Counted from the stretch's first letter, positions 26,166-35,851 are shown. The stretch is DNA of 64,000 nucleotides from CALBRZ01 sp964511065 (GCA_964511065.1 CAZEEG010000006.1:1-64000); one strand, 5' to 3'. Program-made: numbers and translations. The notes: a model not told the origin generated them from the sequence alone.

Positions 26166-27605
26166 ATGTTCGTTGAGCCATGGGAGACCCGGGTCATTGG
26201 CGCTACTGCTACTTCCGATTTTGCCTACCAGCGGTGCATTTATCCGCAGTTCGATGCAACCTACAGCATCGGCGAGGCGCTGACGGCTTGCCCTCAATGC
26301 GGGGGGCTGCTCGATGTGCTGTACGATTGGGACCGCGCCCGCCCGCCCACCTCGTGGAAATTCTTTGAAAATAAATGGGCCAACCGGCTCGACCCGCTTT
26401 GCTTCAGCGGTGTCTGGCGGTTCCGCGAACTGCTGCCGTTTGCCCCGCCCGAGCAAATCGCCACCATCGGCGAGGGCCAGACGCTCCTGCACCCCAGCCA
26501 GGACGTCGCCCAGTACGTGGGCCTACAGCCGGGTGGGCTGTTCTTGCAGTACGAGGGGATGAACCCCTCGGGCAGCTTCAAAGACAACGGCATGACGGCC
26601 GCCTTCACCCATGCCCGCACCATCGGCGCCCGCCGCGCCGCCTGCGCTTCCACCGGCAACACCAGCGCCTCGCTGGCCCTGTACTGTTCGGTGACGGATA
26701 TCATGCGGGCGGTGATTTTCGTGGGCTCGGGCAAGATTGCCTATGGCAAGCTGTCGCAGGCCCTGGATTACGGCGCGCTGACCGTGCAGATTGCCGGCGA
26801 CTTCGACGACGCCATGCAGCGCGTGAAAGAAGTCTCGTCCACGCTGGGCATCTACCTGGTCAACAGCGTCAACCCGTTCCGGCTCGAGGGCCAGAAAACC
26901 ATCATGTTCCGCGTGCTGGAGGCGCTCGCCTGGCAGCCTCCCGACTGGATCGTGGTGCCGGGGGGAAACCTGGGGAACGCCAGTGCGTTCGGCAAAGCGT
27001 TCATTGAGCTGAAGCACCTGGGGCTGATCGAGCAGGTGCCGCGCCTGGCCGTGATCAATGCCGCCGGCGCCAATACGCTGTATGAGTTGTACGAGAACCG
27101 CGGCCTCCGCTGGAACGGCGGCCAGCCCGATCAGTCCATCGTCCACACGTACTATGCCGAGCTGGATGCGCGGCACCGGCGGGCTGAAACCATCGCCAGC
27201 GCGATCGAGATCAATCGGCCTGTCAACCTGATGAAATGCCTGCGCGCGCTGGAATTCTGTGACGGCGTGGTTCGCGAGGTGACGGACCAGGAAATTCTGG
27301 ATGCTAAGGCCCGCGTCGGAGCAGGGGGCCTGGGCTGCGAACCGGCCAGTGCCGCCAGCGTGGCCGGGGCCAAGCTGCTCGTCCAGCAAGGCGTGATTGC
27401 CCCCAGCGATCGCGTGGTATGCATCCTAACCGGGCATCAGCTCAAGGATCCCACGGCCACGGTCGCTTACCACGGTACCGACCAGGAACAGTTCAACCGC
27501 GTGCTGGGAAGCCGTGGCGTCCGCCGGGCCACGTACGCGAACCGTGCCGTAGAAGTCTCGAACGACCTCGACGAGATCATCCGGGCCATCCAAATGTATA
27601 GTTAA
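26166..27605 (+). CDS. thrC: Threonine synthase
   Basis: ThrC converts O-phosphohomoserine to threonine using pyridoxal phosphate. The 479-residue protein has an N-terminal zinc-ribbon-like CPQCGG segment near residue 42. The PLP-binding motif NPSGSFKDNGM has Lys139 as the Schiff-base residue. Other markers are CASTGNTSASLALYC, VVPGGNLGNASAFGKAF (phosphate-binding loop) and CILTGHQLKDP near the C-terminus. The length and the N-terminal ribbon fit the plant/archaeal-type threonine synthases. ATG 26166 is not preceded by a clear ribosome binding site, so the exact start could vary by a few codons. dapB, another aspartate-family gene, follows about 160 bases downstream. Confidence 0.95.
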   Translation: MFVEPWETRVIGATATSDFAYQRCIYPQFDATYSIGEALTACPQCGGLLDVLYDWDRARPPTSWKFFENKWANRLDPLCFSGVWRFRELLPFAPPEQIATIGEGQTLLHPSQDVAQYVGLQPGGLFLQYEGMNPSGSFKDNGMTAAFTHARTIGARRAACASTGNTSASLALYCSVTDIMRAVIFVGSGKIAYGKLSQALDYGALTVQIAGDFDDAMQRVKEVSSTLGIYLVNSVNPFRLEGQKTIMFRVLEALAWQPPDWIVVPGGNLGNASAFGKAFIELKHLGLIEQVPRLAVINAAGANTLYELYENRGLRWNGGQPDQSIVHTYYAELDARHRRAETIASAIEINRPVNLMKCLRALEFCDGVVREVTDQEILDAKARVGAGGLGCEPASAASVAGAKLLVQQGVIAPSDRVVCILTGHQLKDPTATVAYHGTDQEQFNRVLGSRGVRRATYANRAVEVSNDLDEIIRAIQMYS

Positions 27606-27763
27606 ACGGCCGCCACGGGCTCGGTCGCACTTTACGTGCATGGCGCAAGGGATGCGTTCGCTGCTGCGGCCTCTTTCCACGACGGGCAGCGCATGATACC
27701 ACGGCATGCCCGTCGCTGTTGCGAGATTTATTGGTTCGTCTTCCGCTTGTATGAGTGTTTGCT

Positions 27764-28561
27764 ATGACGGTAAACGTCGCCATTCACGGTGCCGCAGGTC
27801 GGATGGGGCAGCGGCTGATTGCCCTGGGCTCTAGCGACCCTGATTTGAAAATCACCGCCGCCCTGGAAGCCGGCGACCACCCTCGCTTGGGCGAAGACGC
27901 TGGAGTGGTTTCGGGCGTGGGGCCGATGGGCGTGCCGCTCGCTTCCGACCCGGGACAGGCGCCCGTGGATGTGGTGATCGACTTTTCCTCGCCCTCGGGC
28001 GTGGACCGTATCGTTGACCTTTGCCTCCAGCGGAACATTCCGCTGGTGCTGGCGACCACGGGGCTTTCGCCGCAGCAGCGCGACCGTGTTGCGGCCGCTG
28101 CCGAAAAGATTCCGCTGCTTTCGGCCCCCAACATGAGCCTTGCCGTTAATCTCCTGATGAAGCTGACCGGTGTCGCGGCGGGAGCGCTCAAAGACCAGGC
28201 TTCGGGCGTGGACGTTGAGATCATCGAACGGCACCACCGCTTCAAGGAAGATGCCCCCAGCGGAACGGCGCTGAAGTTCGGCGAGATCGTAGCCCAGGCG
28301 ATGGGACAGACAAAGCACGTCCACGGCCGGGAGGGTCAAACGGGTGCCCGCTCGGCAACCGAGATTGGGTATCACGCCGTGCGCGTGGGCGATAACCCTG
28401 GCGAGCACACCATTGTCTTTGGAATGCTCGGCGAGTCGATTGAACTGGTCGTGAGGGCCAGCAATCGCGACTGCTATGCGCACGGGGCGCTGGCCGCGGC
28501 CAAGTACCTGGCCGGCAAGCCGGCCGGCAGCTACGACATGAACGACGTTCTCGGACTGTAG
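27764..28561 (+). CDS. dapB: 4-hydroxy-tetrahydrodipicolinate reductase
   Basis: DapB catalyses the NAD(P)H-dependent reduction step of the diaminopimelate/lysine pathway. ATG 27764 gives 265 residues, with a GTG three codons earlier as an alternative. The nucleotide-binding loop is VAIHGAAGRMGQRLI, followed by VVIDFSSPSGV and LATTGLSPQQ. The catalytic block is SAPNMSLAVNLLMKL then EIIERHHRFKEDAPSGTALK, with the conserved His and Lys residues present. The end (SYDMNDVLGL) is the normal C-terminus. It follows thrC on the same strand, so both aspartate-derived amino acid genes may be expressed together. Confidence 0.96.
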   Translation: MTVNVAIHGAAGRMGQRLIALGSSDPDLKITAALEAGDHPRLGEDAGVVSGVGPMGVPLASDPGQAPVDVVIDFSSPSGVDRIVDLCLQRNIPLVLATTGLSPQQRDRVAAAAEKIPLLSAPNMSLAVNLLMKLTGVAAGALKDQASGVDVEIIERHHRFKEDAPSGTALKFGEIVAQAMGQTKHVHGREGQTGARSATEIGYHAVRVGDNPGEHTIVFGMLGESIELVVRASNRDCYAHGALAAAKYLAGKPAGSYDMNDVLGL

Positions 28562-28578
28562 GGCCGGTTTCACCGGCC
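28562..28578. terminator. Short GC hairpin directly after dapB
   Basis: A perfect 7-base stem (ggccggt / accggcc) with a 3-base loop begins at the base after the dapB stop codon. There is no T-run, so it is at best an imperfect terminator or mRNA 3' stabiliser between the convergent genes. Confidence 0.4.
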
Positions 28579-28700
28579 GCTCGCCGCTGATTTGGGGGTT
28601 CAACGGTTGCCCATGATTCCGGCCGCATTGCGTCCAGCAATTGCCGGAACCACGGAGCGCCGGGTTTGTCCCTTGCGCGCAGGCGCGCGGGGCCGTCAAT

Positions 28701-30119
28701 CTACTTCGTACCCTCGGACTTAGGCCGCTGAGCCGCCTGCACGGCCGGTTGTGGGCTTTGCTCCGGCGATTCGTTCGGTACCAGCAATTGCAGGCTATCG
28801 ATCATCTCGCTGTCCAGGTTTCCTAACCGCTCGCGCAGGTTGCGTTCCATCGTCACCCCGCAGGCAAGCTGGTGGCCTTGATTGTCGGAGACGAGATAGT
28901 AGTGCCACTGTACTTGCAGCCCTTGAACTTCGCCGATGGCTTCCAGCCGGATGACGCGGTGCCCGGCGGTGTTGGTTGTTTCGCGTTCGGCGGTGAAGCT
29001 GCCGAAATGTTCGCCGATGGATTTCTGGACGTTCTGCTTGAAAGTTTCAAGACTTTGCACCTTATCTGCCGCCACCGGCGCTAGCGGTGAAAGATTGCAC
29101 TGGGCCACCAGTTCGCCCTTGTCCACCAGCCGCAGGCTGACCAGTTCCGGCGCTTCGTGCATGATGTGCCACCGGCGGTCGTAGTCAAAGCGGAACGTCT
29201 TGCTCGGAGCAATGAAGGCCAATTGCCGTTGGGCGGCGTCGGAAGCCGGTTCGATGGGAGCGGTCAATTCGCGCGGCAAGTCGGCCGTGGTGATCGGCTT
29301 GATCTGCATGTCCAGCTTGCAGGTGACATTGAGACCCGGCCCGATGTGACCGATGGCCCGCTGCTCGCGGACGGTGAGCTTCACGGCGGAGATCCAATTC
29401 GTGGCCAGGTCGTAGGTGAGCGTGCCATCCAGATGGATTTCGGTGGCCACCCCGCCCACGGCACCGTTCACTTGCCCGGCGATGAGGAGGTTCGCCGTTT
29501 TACCTTCGGTCACGTCGCCCAGCACGCATTGCACGTCGCTGTTGCCGACGACGTCGATGCCCAATAGCTGGGCCAGAAGGTCGCCATCGAGTTGCCATTT
29601 CTGGCCAATGGTCACGGCCTCCTTGGGAAGCAGCAGCGGCAGCAGGGCCGTGTTGCCTTGGATATCGATCAGGTCGAGTTCCTCGCGTGTCAGTCCCTGC
29701 CCAGGGCAGTAGATGTTGCGCTGCTGCGATGAGGCTTCGATCACCACCAGATGTTGCTGAGGACGCAGACGCGGTTGAATTTTCTCGCCGTTGATGACCA
29801 GATCGGCAACGGCGCGGTCGTACCAGCGGGCCAATTTCCGCGTCTTCCCCCGGGCCAGTACGTTCTCGCGATACTGGTGGTCGGCGGTAACGGCCAGCTT
29901 CAACTCGTCGATCTGTCCCTGGTTCATCACCCTGAGCACGCCGGTTACGTCCATCGTAACCTGCACCTGTTGGCAGGTTCCGGTGGCAAGTCGATCGGGC
30001 AGCGAGAAGGATTGCTGCTCGCCCCGGGCCGAGGCGCCCAACAGCATTCCAAGAGCTAGCGAACAAGCGGCCAACGTGCGGCCGGCCACGATAACCTGGT
30101 AGCGATCCCGGCGATGCAT
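28701..30119 (-). CDS. Secreted hypothetical protein
   Basis: The ATG at 30119 has a TGAGG/AAGG ribosome binding region just upstream and begins a signal peptide (MHRRDRYQVIVAG, then a hydrophobic core, LGASARG). The frame is open farther upstream to 30305 but that part is Ser/Arg/Cys-rich and not protein-like. The 472-residue product is a mostly beta-strand protein with repeated segments such as VTMDVTGVLRVMNQGQ, WQLDGDLLAQLLGID, HLDGTLTYDLATNW and MQIKPITTADLPREL. The C-terminus is a Pro/Gln-rich tail. I recognise no domain or catalytic motif; the fold looks like a secreted lipoprotein-insertion or lipid-binding type, but that is only an impression. It is convergent with dapB. Confidence 0.75.
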   Translation of the reverse strand: MHRRDRYQVIVAGRTLAACSLALGMLLGASARGEQQSFSLPDRLATGTCQQVQVTMDVTGVLRVMNQGQIDELKLAVTADHQYRENVLARGKTRKLARWYDRAVADLVINGEKIQPRLRPQQHLVVIEASSQQRNIYCPGQGLTREELDLIDIQGNTALLPLLLPKEAVTIGQKWQLDGDLLAQLLGIDVVGNSDVQCVLGDVTEGKTANLLIAGQVNGAVGGVATEIHLDGTLTYDLATNWISAVKLTVREQRAIGHIGPGLNVTCKLDMQIKPITTADLPRELTAPIEPASDAAQRQLAFIAPSKTFRFDYDRRWHIMHEAPELVSLRLVDKGELVAQCNLSPLAPVAADKVQSLETFKQNVQKSIGEHFGSFTAERETTNTAGHRVIRLEAIGEVQGLQVQWHYYLVSDNQGHQLACGVTMERNLRERLGNLDSEMIDSLQLLVPNESPEQSPQPAVQAAQRPKSEGTK

Positions 30120-30334
30120 GCCTTGCCTCAGCGATGAACAGCGGGAGAATGAAGCCGAATTTCTGGTGGAAGCTTGATGCCAGCGGCGGCACCGCTTGCA
30201 GTCGCTGCTAGCAGCGCGCAGGTGCCGAACTGCTTGACAAGGAAAGCTCCCCCCACTGTTATCGGCGCCCGGTGCCGATTTTTCCGAACATTCCGCCGTA
30301 ACCAACTTGCGGCCTGTTTCCTGTTGAGGTTGCC

Positions 30335-31273
30335 ATGACGGCTGGAGCGATGGTCATCGGGTTGGGCGAAGCCCTGTTCGACGTCTTCCCTGACCGCAGT
30401 ATCCTGGGCGGCGCACCGCTCAACGTGGCCGTGCAAGCCCATCAACTGCTGGCACCGCGCGGCGGGCAGGGCATGCCGGTCAGCCGCATTGGCCGCGACG
30501 CACTGGGGCAACGCCTGCTCGACGAACTGACCGCCCGGGGAATCCCAACCGCCGGAATCCAGATCGACCCCCACCATCCCACCGGAACGGTAAAGGTCAC
30601 GATCGAAAACGGCGAGCCGCACTACGAGATTGTGGAAGGCGTGGCTTGGGATTACCTGGAATGGACCGACGAACTGGAACAGCTCGCCAGCCGATGCCAG
30701 GCCGTGACCTACGGCACACTCGCCCAGCGCTGTGAAACGTCGCGAGACACCATCCAGCGGTTTGTCATGTGGGCCCGCCAGGCGGTGCGGCTATTCGATG
30801 TCAATCTGCGGCAGCACTACTACGATGCGGAAGTGCTAAGGCGGGGTTGCGAATTGGCCTCCATCGTCAAGCTGAACGAGCAGGAACTGCCGCTGGTTCA
30901 CCAGGCATTGGGCCTGCCCGATGCGACCGACGCTTTTTCAGGCGAGGTCCGCGCCGATCGCCTGGTTGAAGACATGATGGCCGGATTCATGCTCGACGCC
31001 GTTGCCCTTACGCGCGGGGCACAAGGCACGGTGTTGTATCAGTCGGGCCATAAAGTCCACGGGAAGCAGGTGCAGTACCCCCGGGCTGAGAATGCCGATA
31101 GCGTGGGGGCGGGCGACGCCTGTAGCGCCGGCCTGATCGTGGGCCTGTTAGCGCACCGTTCCTCGCAGGAAATCGTCGATTTGGCAAACCACCTGGGGGC
31201 GTATGTCGCCAATCAGGCCGGAGCCACCCCGCCGTTGCCGCGGGAACTGATCGATCGCGCCGCTTGGACATGA
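30335..31273 (+). CDS. PfkB-family sugar kinase (fructokinase-like)
   Basis: This 312-residue cytoplasmic kinase has the PfkB signatures: GLGEALFDVFPDRSILGGAP at the N-terminus, the GG-A-P-N substrate loop (LGGAPLNVAVQAHQL) and DSVGAGDACSAGLIVGLL near residue 260. That last segment is the anion hole with the catalytic Asp. ATG 30335 has GAGG five bases upstream. The overall pattern (ALFD near the start, VKLNEQEL in the middle) fits the fructokinase/carbohydrate kinase branch. The exact sugar is not readable. It is transcribed toward the flavoprotein gene, leaving only 15 bases between the stops. Confidence 0.9.
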   Translation: MTAGAMVIGLGEALFDVFPDRSILGGAPLNVAVQAHQLLAPRGGQGMPVSRIGRDALGQRLLDELTARGIPTAGIQIDPHHPTGTVKVTIENGEPHYEIVEGVAWDYLEWTDELEQLASRCQAVTYGTLAQRCETSRDTIQRFVMWARQAVRLFDVNLRQHYYDAEVLRRGCELASIVKLNEQELPLVHQALGLPDATDAFSGEVRADRLVEDMMAGFMLDAVALTRGAQGTVLYQSGHKVHGKQVQYPRAENADSVGAGDACSAGLIVGLLAHRSSQEIVDLANHLGAYVANQAGATPPLPRELIDRAAWT

Positions 31274-31288
31274 TGTCGGCCGCGCGGT

Positions 31289-32677
31289 TCATCGGCTCAT
31301 CGTTCGATATACGTCCAACCCGTCGCGACCGCCGACCATGCGGAACAAGTCGCGAATCTGGTTCAGGCCGTCTGCCAGCAGAAAGTCGCCATTTCGGCCG
31401 TAGCTCTTGGCCCCCAGCACGTAGAAATTTGGCTCGGGAAGGATCAAACGCTGCGGATCATCGGCCGAAAATTCCAGGCCATCCGCTTGCGACTCAGACC
31501 GGTTGGTGCCATGCGGAATGGGCCGTTCGCTCGCAAAGCATTCTTGAACCTGAAGTTCGCGATACACGCCAAGGTCAGGACGATAGCCCGTGTTTGCCAG
31601 CACGCGATCGACGACAATCTCAGTTTGCTGCCGGGCTGACGTGGCGGCGCCGCCGGAAGCCGAATCATCTTTGTCTCCTTCTTCCGGTTCGTCGTCGGCA
31701 GCGGTCAGTTCGTCGAAATCGTCGGGCTCATCATCGGCCATCGGATTCGCTTGTGTCAGGATAACGCGAAGCTGGTCACCTTCAGACATGAACGCCTCGA
31801 CGACCCAACCCGGCATGAATCGGACGTACTCGCTGTGCACCACTTCGGATGCAGCGACTGCCAGCCGATCGCGCGCCGCCAATGGGTCGTCGGCAATTCG
31901 CGGTACGGGGCCGCCACCGGTTGGTACGTCGCGCATCACCCACACCACCTGGCCGGCCCCGGCCTTTTCAGCCAACTGGACCAGGGCCAGTACGTTGGTA
32001 GCGGCCGAGTGTCCGCCCCCGATCACCATCACCGTCTTTCCGGAGTAGGCGTTGCTCTGCGTGCCGAGGATATCGGGTAGCCCATTCTCCAGCAGGAGTT
32101 CGCTGCGCTTCTGCTCGGCGGCCAGCTTGCGCAAGCGGCGTTCGCCCAGAGCGGGAAGCCCGCCGTCGCCTGCCCAATTCGGGTTGCCATAGGTGCCGGT
32201 TGCATCGATCACCACGTCGGCCGTGGCGATCGACTCGCGCTGGTCGCGGTCACGAAGGAGCAGGCGGAACGGCCGCTTGGCCCTGGCGCGGCTGCCGGGC
32301 CGATCCGATTTGCGTACGCTTTCGCGGCCCACGTACAGCACCTCGGTTTGCTCGTGGATGCAATCGGCGAGCAGATCGGTTTGCGAGAGCGGGACCAGGT
32401 ACTGCTCCACGAACTGGCCGGCTGTGGGCAGGCTCTGGCCGTCGGGGGCTTGCCAGCGGTCATCCTGAGCCGACAGTGCGGCCAGCCCAAGCGGGGAAAC
32501 ATTCATCCTCCAGGGGCTGAACAGCCGCACGTGGGCAAACGCGCGCAGGTGCTGCCCGACCTGTCCCCGCTCGTATACATGGACATCGTAGCCGAGGTAT
32601 CGGGCATACAGGGCCGCCTCCAGCCCGACCGGGCCGGCGCCTATCACCGCGATGGTTGCTGGCGTATCAACGTGCAT
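31289..32677 (-). CDS. FAD-dependent oxidoreductase with an acidic insertion
   Basis: The protein has 462 residues. The FAD-binding Rossmann motif is at the N-terminus (VIGAGPVGLEAALYARYLG). A second dinucleotide motif near residue 215 (TVMVIGGGHSAATNVLAL) should bind NAD(P). The C-terminal LPEPNFYVLGAKSYGRNGDFL segment is the typical FAD-contact strand. This arrangement resembles flavoprotein monooxygenases and YpdA/thioredoxin-reductase-like enzymes, but no CxxC redox pair is seen. Residues about 318-346 form a low-complexity acidic insertion (DDEPDDFDE, DDEPEEGDKDD) within the catalytic chain. Substrate is unknown. It is convergent with the PfkB kinase gene. Confidence 0.88.
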   Translation of the reverse strand: MHVDTPATIAVIGAGPVGLEAALYARYLGYDVHVYERGQVGQHLRAFAHVRLFSPWRMNVSPLGLAALSAQDDRWQAPDGQSLPTAGQFVEQYLVPLSQTDLLADCIHEQTEVLYVGRESVRKSDRPGSRARAKRPFRLLLRDRDQRESIATADVVIDATGTYGNPNWAGDGGLPALGERRLRKLAAEQKRSELLLENGLPDILGTQSNAYSGKTVMVIGGGHSAATNVLALVQLAEKAGAGQVVWVMRDVPTGGGPVPRIADDPLAARDRLAVAASEVVHSEYVRFMPGWVVEAFMSEGDQLRVILTQANPMADDEPDDFDELTAADDEPEEGDKDDSASGGAATSARQQTEIVVDRVLANTGYRPDLGVYRELQVQECFASERPIPHGTNRSESQADGLEFSADDPQRLILPEPNFYVLGAKSYGRNGDFLLADGLNQIRDLFRMVGGRDGLDVYRTMSR

Positions 32678-32868
32678 GAGCGTGAGGAATCTTGCGAGTT
32701 AGAGAAGGGGGGCGTCATGAATGCCAACGGAGCACACAGCCGCCGCGGACTGCCGGCGCGCAGAGCGTCCTGCGGCTTGCACTTCGTCGCGGCAAATCCG
32801 TAGCTAACGGGGCAACTCCCTTGCCGCCTGGACCGTGGCAGCGAGCACATTTGCCGAAACGTACAACG

Positions 32869-34431
32869 TCACTTGTTTGGGAAAAACTTGGCCAGGGTTT
32901 CCTTAGCCGGTGGCCGGGTCACCAGGGAAACCAGCACCAGGGCCAACATCGAAGCGGCCACAATGGTCACGATGGGCATCATGGGTGGAATGCCCAAGAG
33001 CGGTTCCTCAGGAAACCGGTAGGGCGGTTTGCCGGGGGCGGGCAGGCCGAAGTTCGAGCGATAGAAAAGCACGGACCAAACCCCGATGGTGGTCAGTACG
33101 CTGGCCGCGGCCCCGGCCTTCGTCAGCCGCCGCCAGTACAACGCCGCTACCACCAGCGGAAACAACCCGGTGAAACCGCTGAAGCACCAAATGGCGATGG
33201 AGAAAATGGCCCGGGGTGGAAACAGGCTCAGAATGTAGGACACAGCCACGATGGCAACAATGAACGAGCGAGCCAGCAGGACCTTGCTCCGTTCGTTGAA
33301 GCGCTCCTTTTTTCCGTAATGGAGCACGATGTCGTGCGTGAACATCGTGCCCATGCACAAAAACTGGCTATCGAGCGACGACATGATGGCCGCCAGGATG
33401 CCGGCGGCCAGCAGGCCCTCCAGCAGCGGGCTTTGCAGACTGCTGACCGTCATGCCTAAGACCAGGTTGATGTCGGGCTGACCGGTCCCCGGATTGACCG
33501 GCGGTGAAATTCCGGCGCCAAAGGCCCACGTGCCGATGAGTACGCAGGGCAGCCAGACGACCAGGATAAAAATCGGGTGCGCGATAATGGGCAGCTTAAA
33601 AGTCGACGCGCTGCGCGCCGTGAGCCAGTGCTGGAACACGTGCGGGAACATGGCCACGGAGAGCGGGACCAACAGAAATGCCGCATATACGCCATCGGGG
33701 ACAATATCCCGCGTGAGCCTGGCCCGGCCGGCTTCGGTCTCCGTCAACCGCTCGGTTGCCGCTTGCATGCTTTCAAGCAGCGTGCTTTGCCCGCCGAGCT
33801 TGTTCGCCACCATGATAAAGGTGACGACACCCAGCAACATGAAAACGAGCGTTTGCAGGGCATTGGCCCAGGCGGTGCCGCGCATGCCGCCAAAGAACAC
33901 GTAGACCAGGACCACCAGGCAGATGATGCCCGAACCGGCCCAAGCGGGCAGTCCTTCGCCGCTGGCCAGCAGACCCTGGGTCGAGCCTCGTATCACGGCC
34001 CCGGCGCCGTAGATGCCCAGCAGAATGTAGGGGATCACCAGGGCGATCAGCACCGGAAACAGCAACAGGCCGATGTTGTTGCTTTCCAGCCGTTCGCGGA
34101 AGAACTGGATCTGGGTGGAATAGCCGTAGCGGCGGCCAAGCGACCACAGTTTTACCCCGACGAGGTAAAAACAGGCCGGGTGCAGGATGGCCGAGGCCGA
34201 AGCCAGCATGCCGTACACGCCGATGCCGGTCTTCCACGATTCGCCCGTAGAACCCACCAGTGCGAAGGCGGTCATCGTCGTACCAAACAGCGATAGCAAC
34301 AGCAGGACCGGTCCGATACTGTGGCTGGCCAGCATATAATCCTGTGACGTGCCGCGAAACAGCCGGCTGGAAAACAGGCCCAGCGCCAGTAGCAGTGCCA
34401 GATAAACGGCAATCACCAGCAGTTGTGTCAT
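32869..34431 (-). CDS. Sodium:solute symporter (SSS family)
   Basis: This 520-residue membrane transporter has about 13 predicted helices. Family segments include SLFGTTMTAFALVGSTGESW, GIYGAGAVIRGSTQG, VYVFFGGMRGTAWANALQT and the sodium-site helix AAGILAAIMSSLDSQFLCMG near residue 355. It couples sodium inflow to uptake of a small solute such as a sugar, acid or amino acid; the substrate cannot be told. A small DUF3311-like membrane protein gene lies 120 bases upstream on the same strand, an association that is common for SSS transporters. The ATG at 34431 lacks a clear ribosome binding site. Confidence 0.93.
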   Translation of the reverse strand: MTQLLVIAVYLALLLALGLFSSRLFRGTSQDYMLASHSIGPVLLLLSLFGTTMTAFALVGSTGESWKTGIGVYGMLASASAILHPACFYLVGVKLWSLGRRYGYSTQIQFFRERLESNNIGLLLFPVLIALVIPYILLGIYGAGAVIRGSTQGLLASGEGLPAWAGSGIICLVVLVYVFFGGMRGTAWANALQTLVFMLLGVVTFIMVANKLGGQSTLLESMQAATERLTETEAGRARLTRDIVPDGVYAAFLLVPLSVAMFPHVFQHWLTARSASTFKLPIIAHPIFILVVWLPCVLIGTWAFGAGISPPVNPGTGQPDINLVLGMTVSSLQSPLLEGLLAAGILAAIMSSLDSQFLCMGTMFTHDIVLHYGKKERFNERSKVLLARSFIVAIVAVSYILSLFPPRAIFSIAIWCFSGFTGLFPLVVAALYWRRLTKAGAAASVLTTIGVWSVLFYRSNFGLPAPGKPPYRFPEEPLLGIPPMMPIVTIVAASMLALVLVSLVTRPPAKETLAKFFPNK

Positions 34432-34551
34432 GATGGTATGGCGGGATCAGCGGGCAGGTTGGAGAGGCTTTCAAACGCGGCGCGTGGGATGGTCGTGTTT
34501 GCCTAAGGTCAGACCGGTCACCAGCGGTGACCTGGCCCGGCGACGGTGCGG

Positions 34552-34839
34552 CTAAACGTCGGCATCGGTGGCGGGCGATTCGCGGCGCTCGGCCGCGCCA
34601 GGCGACATTTCACGCACCACGGCTTCTTCCAGGTCTTGTGGCCAGGCATATCGGGTGGCATACCACCACACCCCGGCCGCGGCGACGGATATCAGAACCT
34701 GATACAGCAGTTCGTAGGGGAGGATGCCGAGAAACAACTGGTCAGCGGTAAAACCCCAGTCCCATTGGTGGGCCACAAGCAACAGGCTTACCAACAGGAC
34801 CAGGATCATCGTCCCACAGCAGCGACTGGAACAATTCAT
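34552..34839 (-). CDS. DUF3311-like small membrane protein, symporter partner
   Basis: This 95-residue protein has two hydrophobic helices (MILVLLVSLLLVAHQW and ELLYQVLISVAAAGVWWYAT) and a charged C-terminal tail. The WDWGFTADQLFLGILPYELLY linker resembles the small proteins encoded immediately upstream of SSS-family symporters, as here. It probably assembles with or supports the transporter. The identification rests on size, topology and position rather than a long motif. Confidence 0.75.
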   Translation of the reverse strand: MNCSSRCCGTMILVLLVSLLLVAHQWDWGFTADQLFLGILPYELLYQVLISVAAAGVWWYATRYAWPQDLEEAVVREMSPGAAERRESPATDADV

Positions 34840-35018
34840 GGGTGATTATTCGTTCGGACTGATGGATGAAACGCGGCCAGTGATGACACGGCGGGTGCAG
34901 CAGCCAGCCGCGTCGGCGGAAATCCATTTCTCGGTCATGGTGGACCGTAGTCGAATTTATGAGTCACCGCAAATCGGCGGGTATCATCCTGTCGTTGTAA
35001 ATGGCGCTATCATAACTC

Positions 35019-35034
35019 CGTGCTATGTAGCACG
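35019..35034. other. Short perfect palindrome downstream of deoC
   Basis: The 16-base palindrome (cgtgctatgtagcacg) is perfect except for the central two bases. It lies between deoC and the DUF3311 gene, both on the minus strand. It may be a protein-binding site or weak terminator; there is no T-run. Confidence 0.35.
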
Positions 35035-35083
35035 AAGTAAACTGCTCAAGTGATTGACGGTTTCGTTATTTACCATGTTCGTG

Positions 35084-35776
35084 TTAGCTGGCACCACCGG
35101 CCAACCGGCGGCGGCATTCGTCCAGGATATCGGCCGTGCGGCTGGCGCCGACCCGGGTAACGCCCAGTTCACGCACCTGGAGCAGGGTATCCAGGTCGCG
35201 CACGCCGCCGGCGGCTTTTACCTGCACGTGCTCGGGGCAGTGGCGTCGCATCAGCGCCAAATCTTCCATCGTGGCGCCCCCGGTTCCGTAGCCGGTTGAG
35301 GTCTTGACCCAGTCGGCATTCAAGACCGAGCAGATCTCGCATAGGTGGATCTTCTGCTCGTCGTTGAGATAGCAATTCTCAAAGATGACTTTCACTTTCT
35401 GGCCTGCGGCGTGGGCAGGTTCGATCACCGCCGCAATGTCGGCACGTACATAGTCCCAGTTGCCACTGCGCACTTGCGATATGTTGACCACCATATCCAG
35501 CTCTTCGGCCCCGTCGTCCAGGGCCTGCAAGGCTTCCGCTCGTTTGATACTGGTGGAATGCCCGCCGTGGGGGAAGCCAATTGTGGTGCTGGCCTTGACG
35601 CCGCTTCCATGCAACAGCTCGGCACAGCGCCGTACATGGTACGGCATGATGCATACGCTGGCGACGCCATATTGAACCGCCAACTGGCAACCGGCATCCA
35701 GCTCCGCAACCGTTAAGGTCGGGTTGAGCAGCGAATGGTCGATCATCTGGGCGATGTCGTCGTAGGTGTAAGTCAT
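35084..35776 (-). CDS. deoC: Deoxyribose-phosphate aldolase
   Basis: DeoC cleaves 2-deoxyribose-5-phosphate to glyceraldehyde-3-phosphate and acetaldehyde in nucleoside catabolism. The 230-residue protein has the class I aldolase pattern: MIDHSLLNPTLT at the N-terminus, SVCIMPYHVRR, TTIGFPHGGHSTSIKRAEA, ELDMVVNISQVRSG, VKVIFENCYL, the Schiff-base Lys in ADWVKTSTGYGTGG and EHVQVKAAGGVRD. All active-site residues appear intact. No ribosome binding site is obvious before ATG 35776. No other nucleoside-catabolic gene is beside it. Confidence 0.96.
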   Translation of the reverse strand: MTYTYDDIAQMIDHSLLNPTLTVAELDAGCQLAVQYGVASVCIMPYHVRRCAELLHGSGVKASTTIGFPHGGHSTSIKRAEALQALDDGAEELDMVVNISQVRSGNWDYVRADIAAVIEPAHAAGQKVKVIFENCYLNDEQKIHLCEICSVLNADWVKTSTGYGTGGATMEDLALMRRHCPEHVQVKAAGGVRDLDTLLQVRELGVTRVGASRTADILDECRRRLAGGAS

Positions 35777-35851
35777 GGTTTTTCGCTCGCTGCGAAAATG
35801 GGGAGCTGATGTTCGCTGCGGTCAAGCTGCGAGTATGCGCGGCAGGCCTCG

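Noticed and set aside
35009..35014. TATGAT on the minus strand as a -10 element for the DUF3311/symporter genes
   Set aside because: No acceptable -35 hexamer lies 16-18 bases upstream, so the match is probably by chance.
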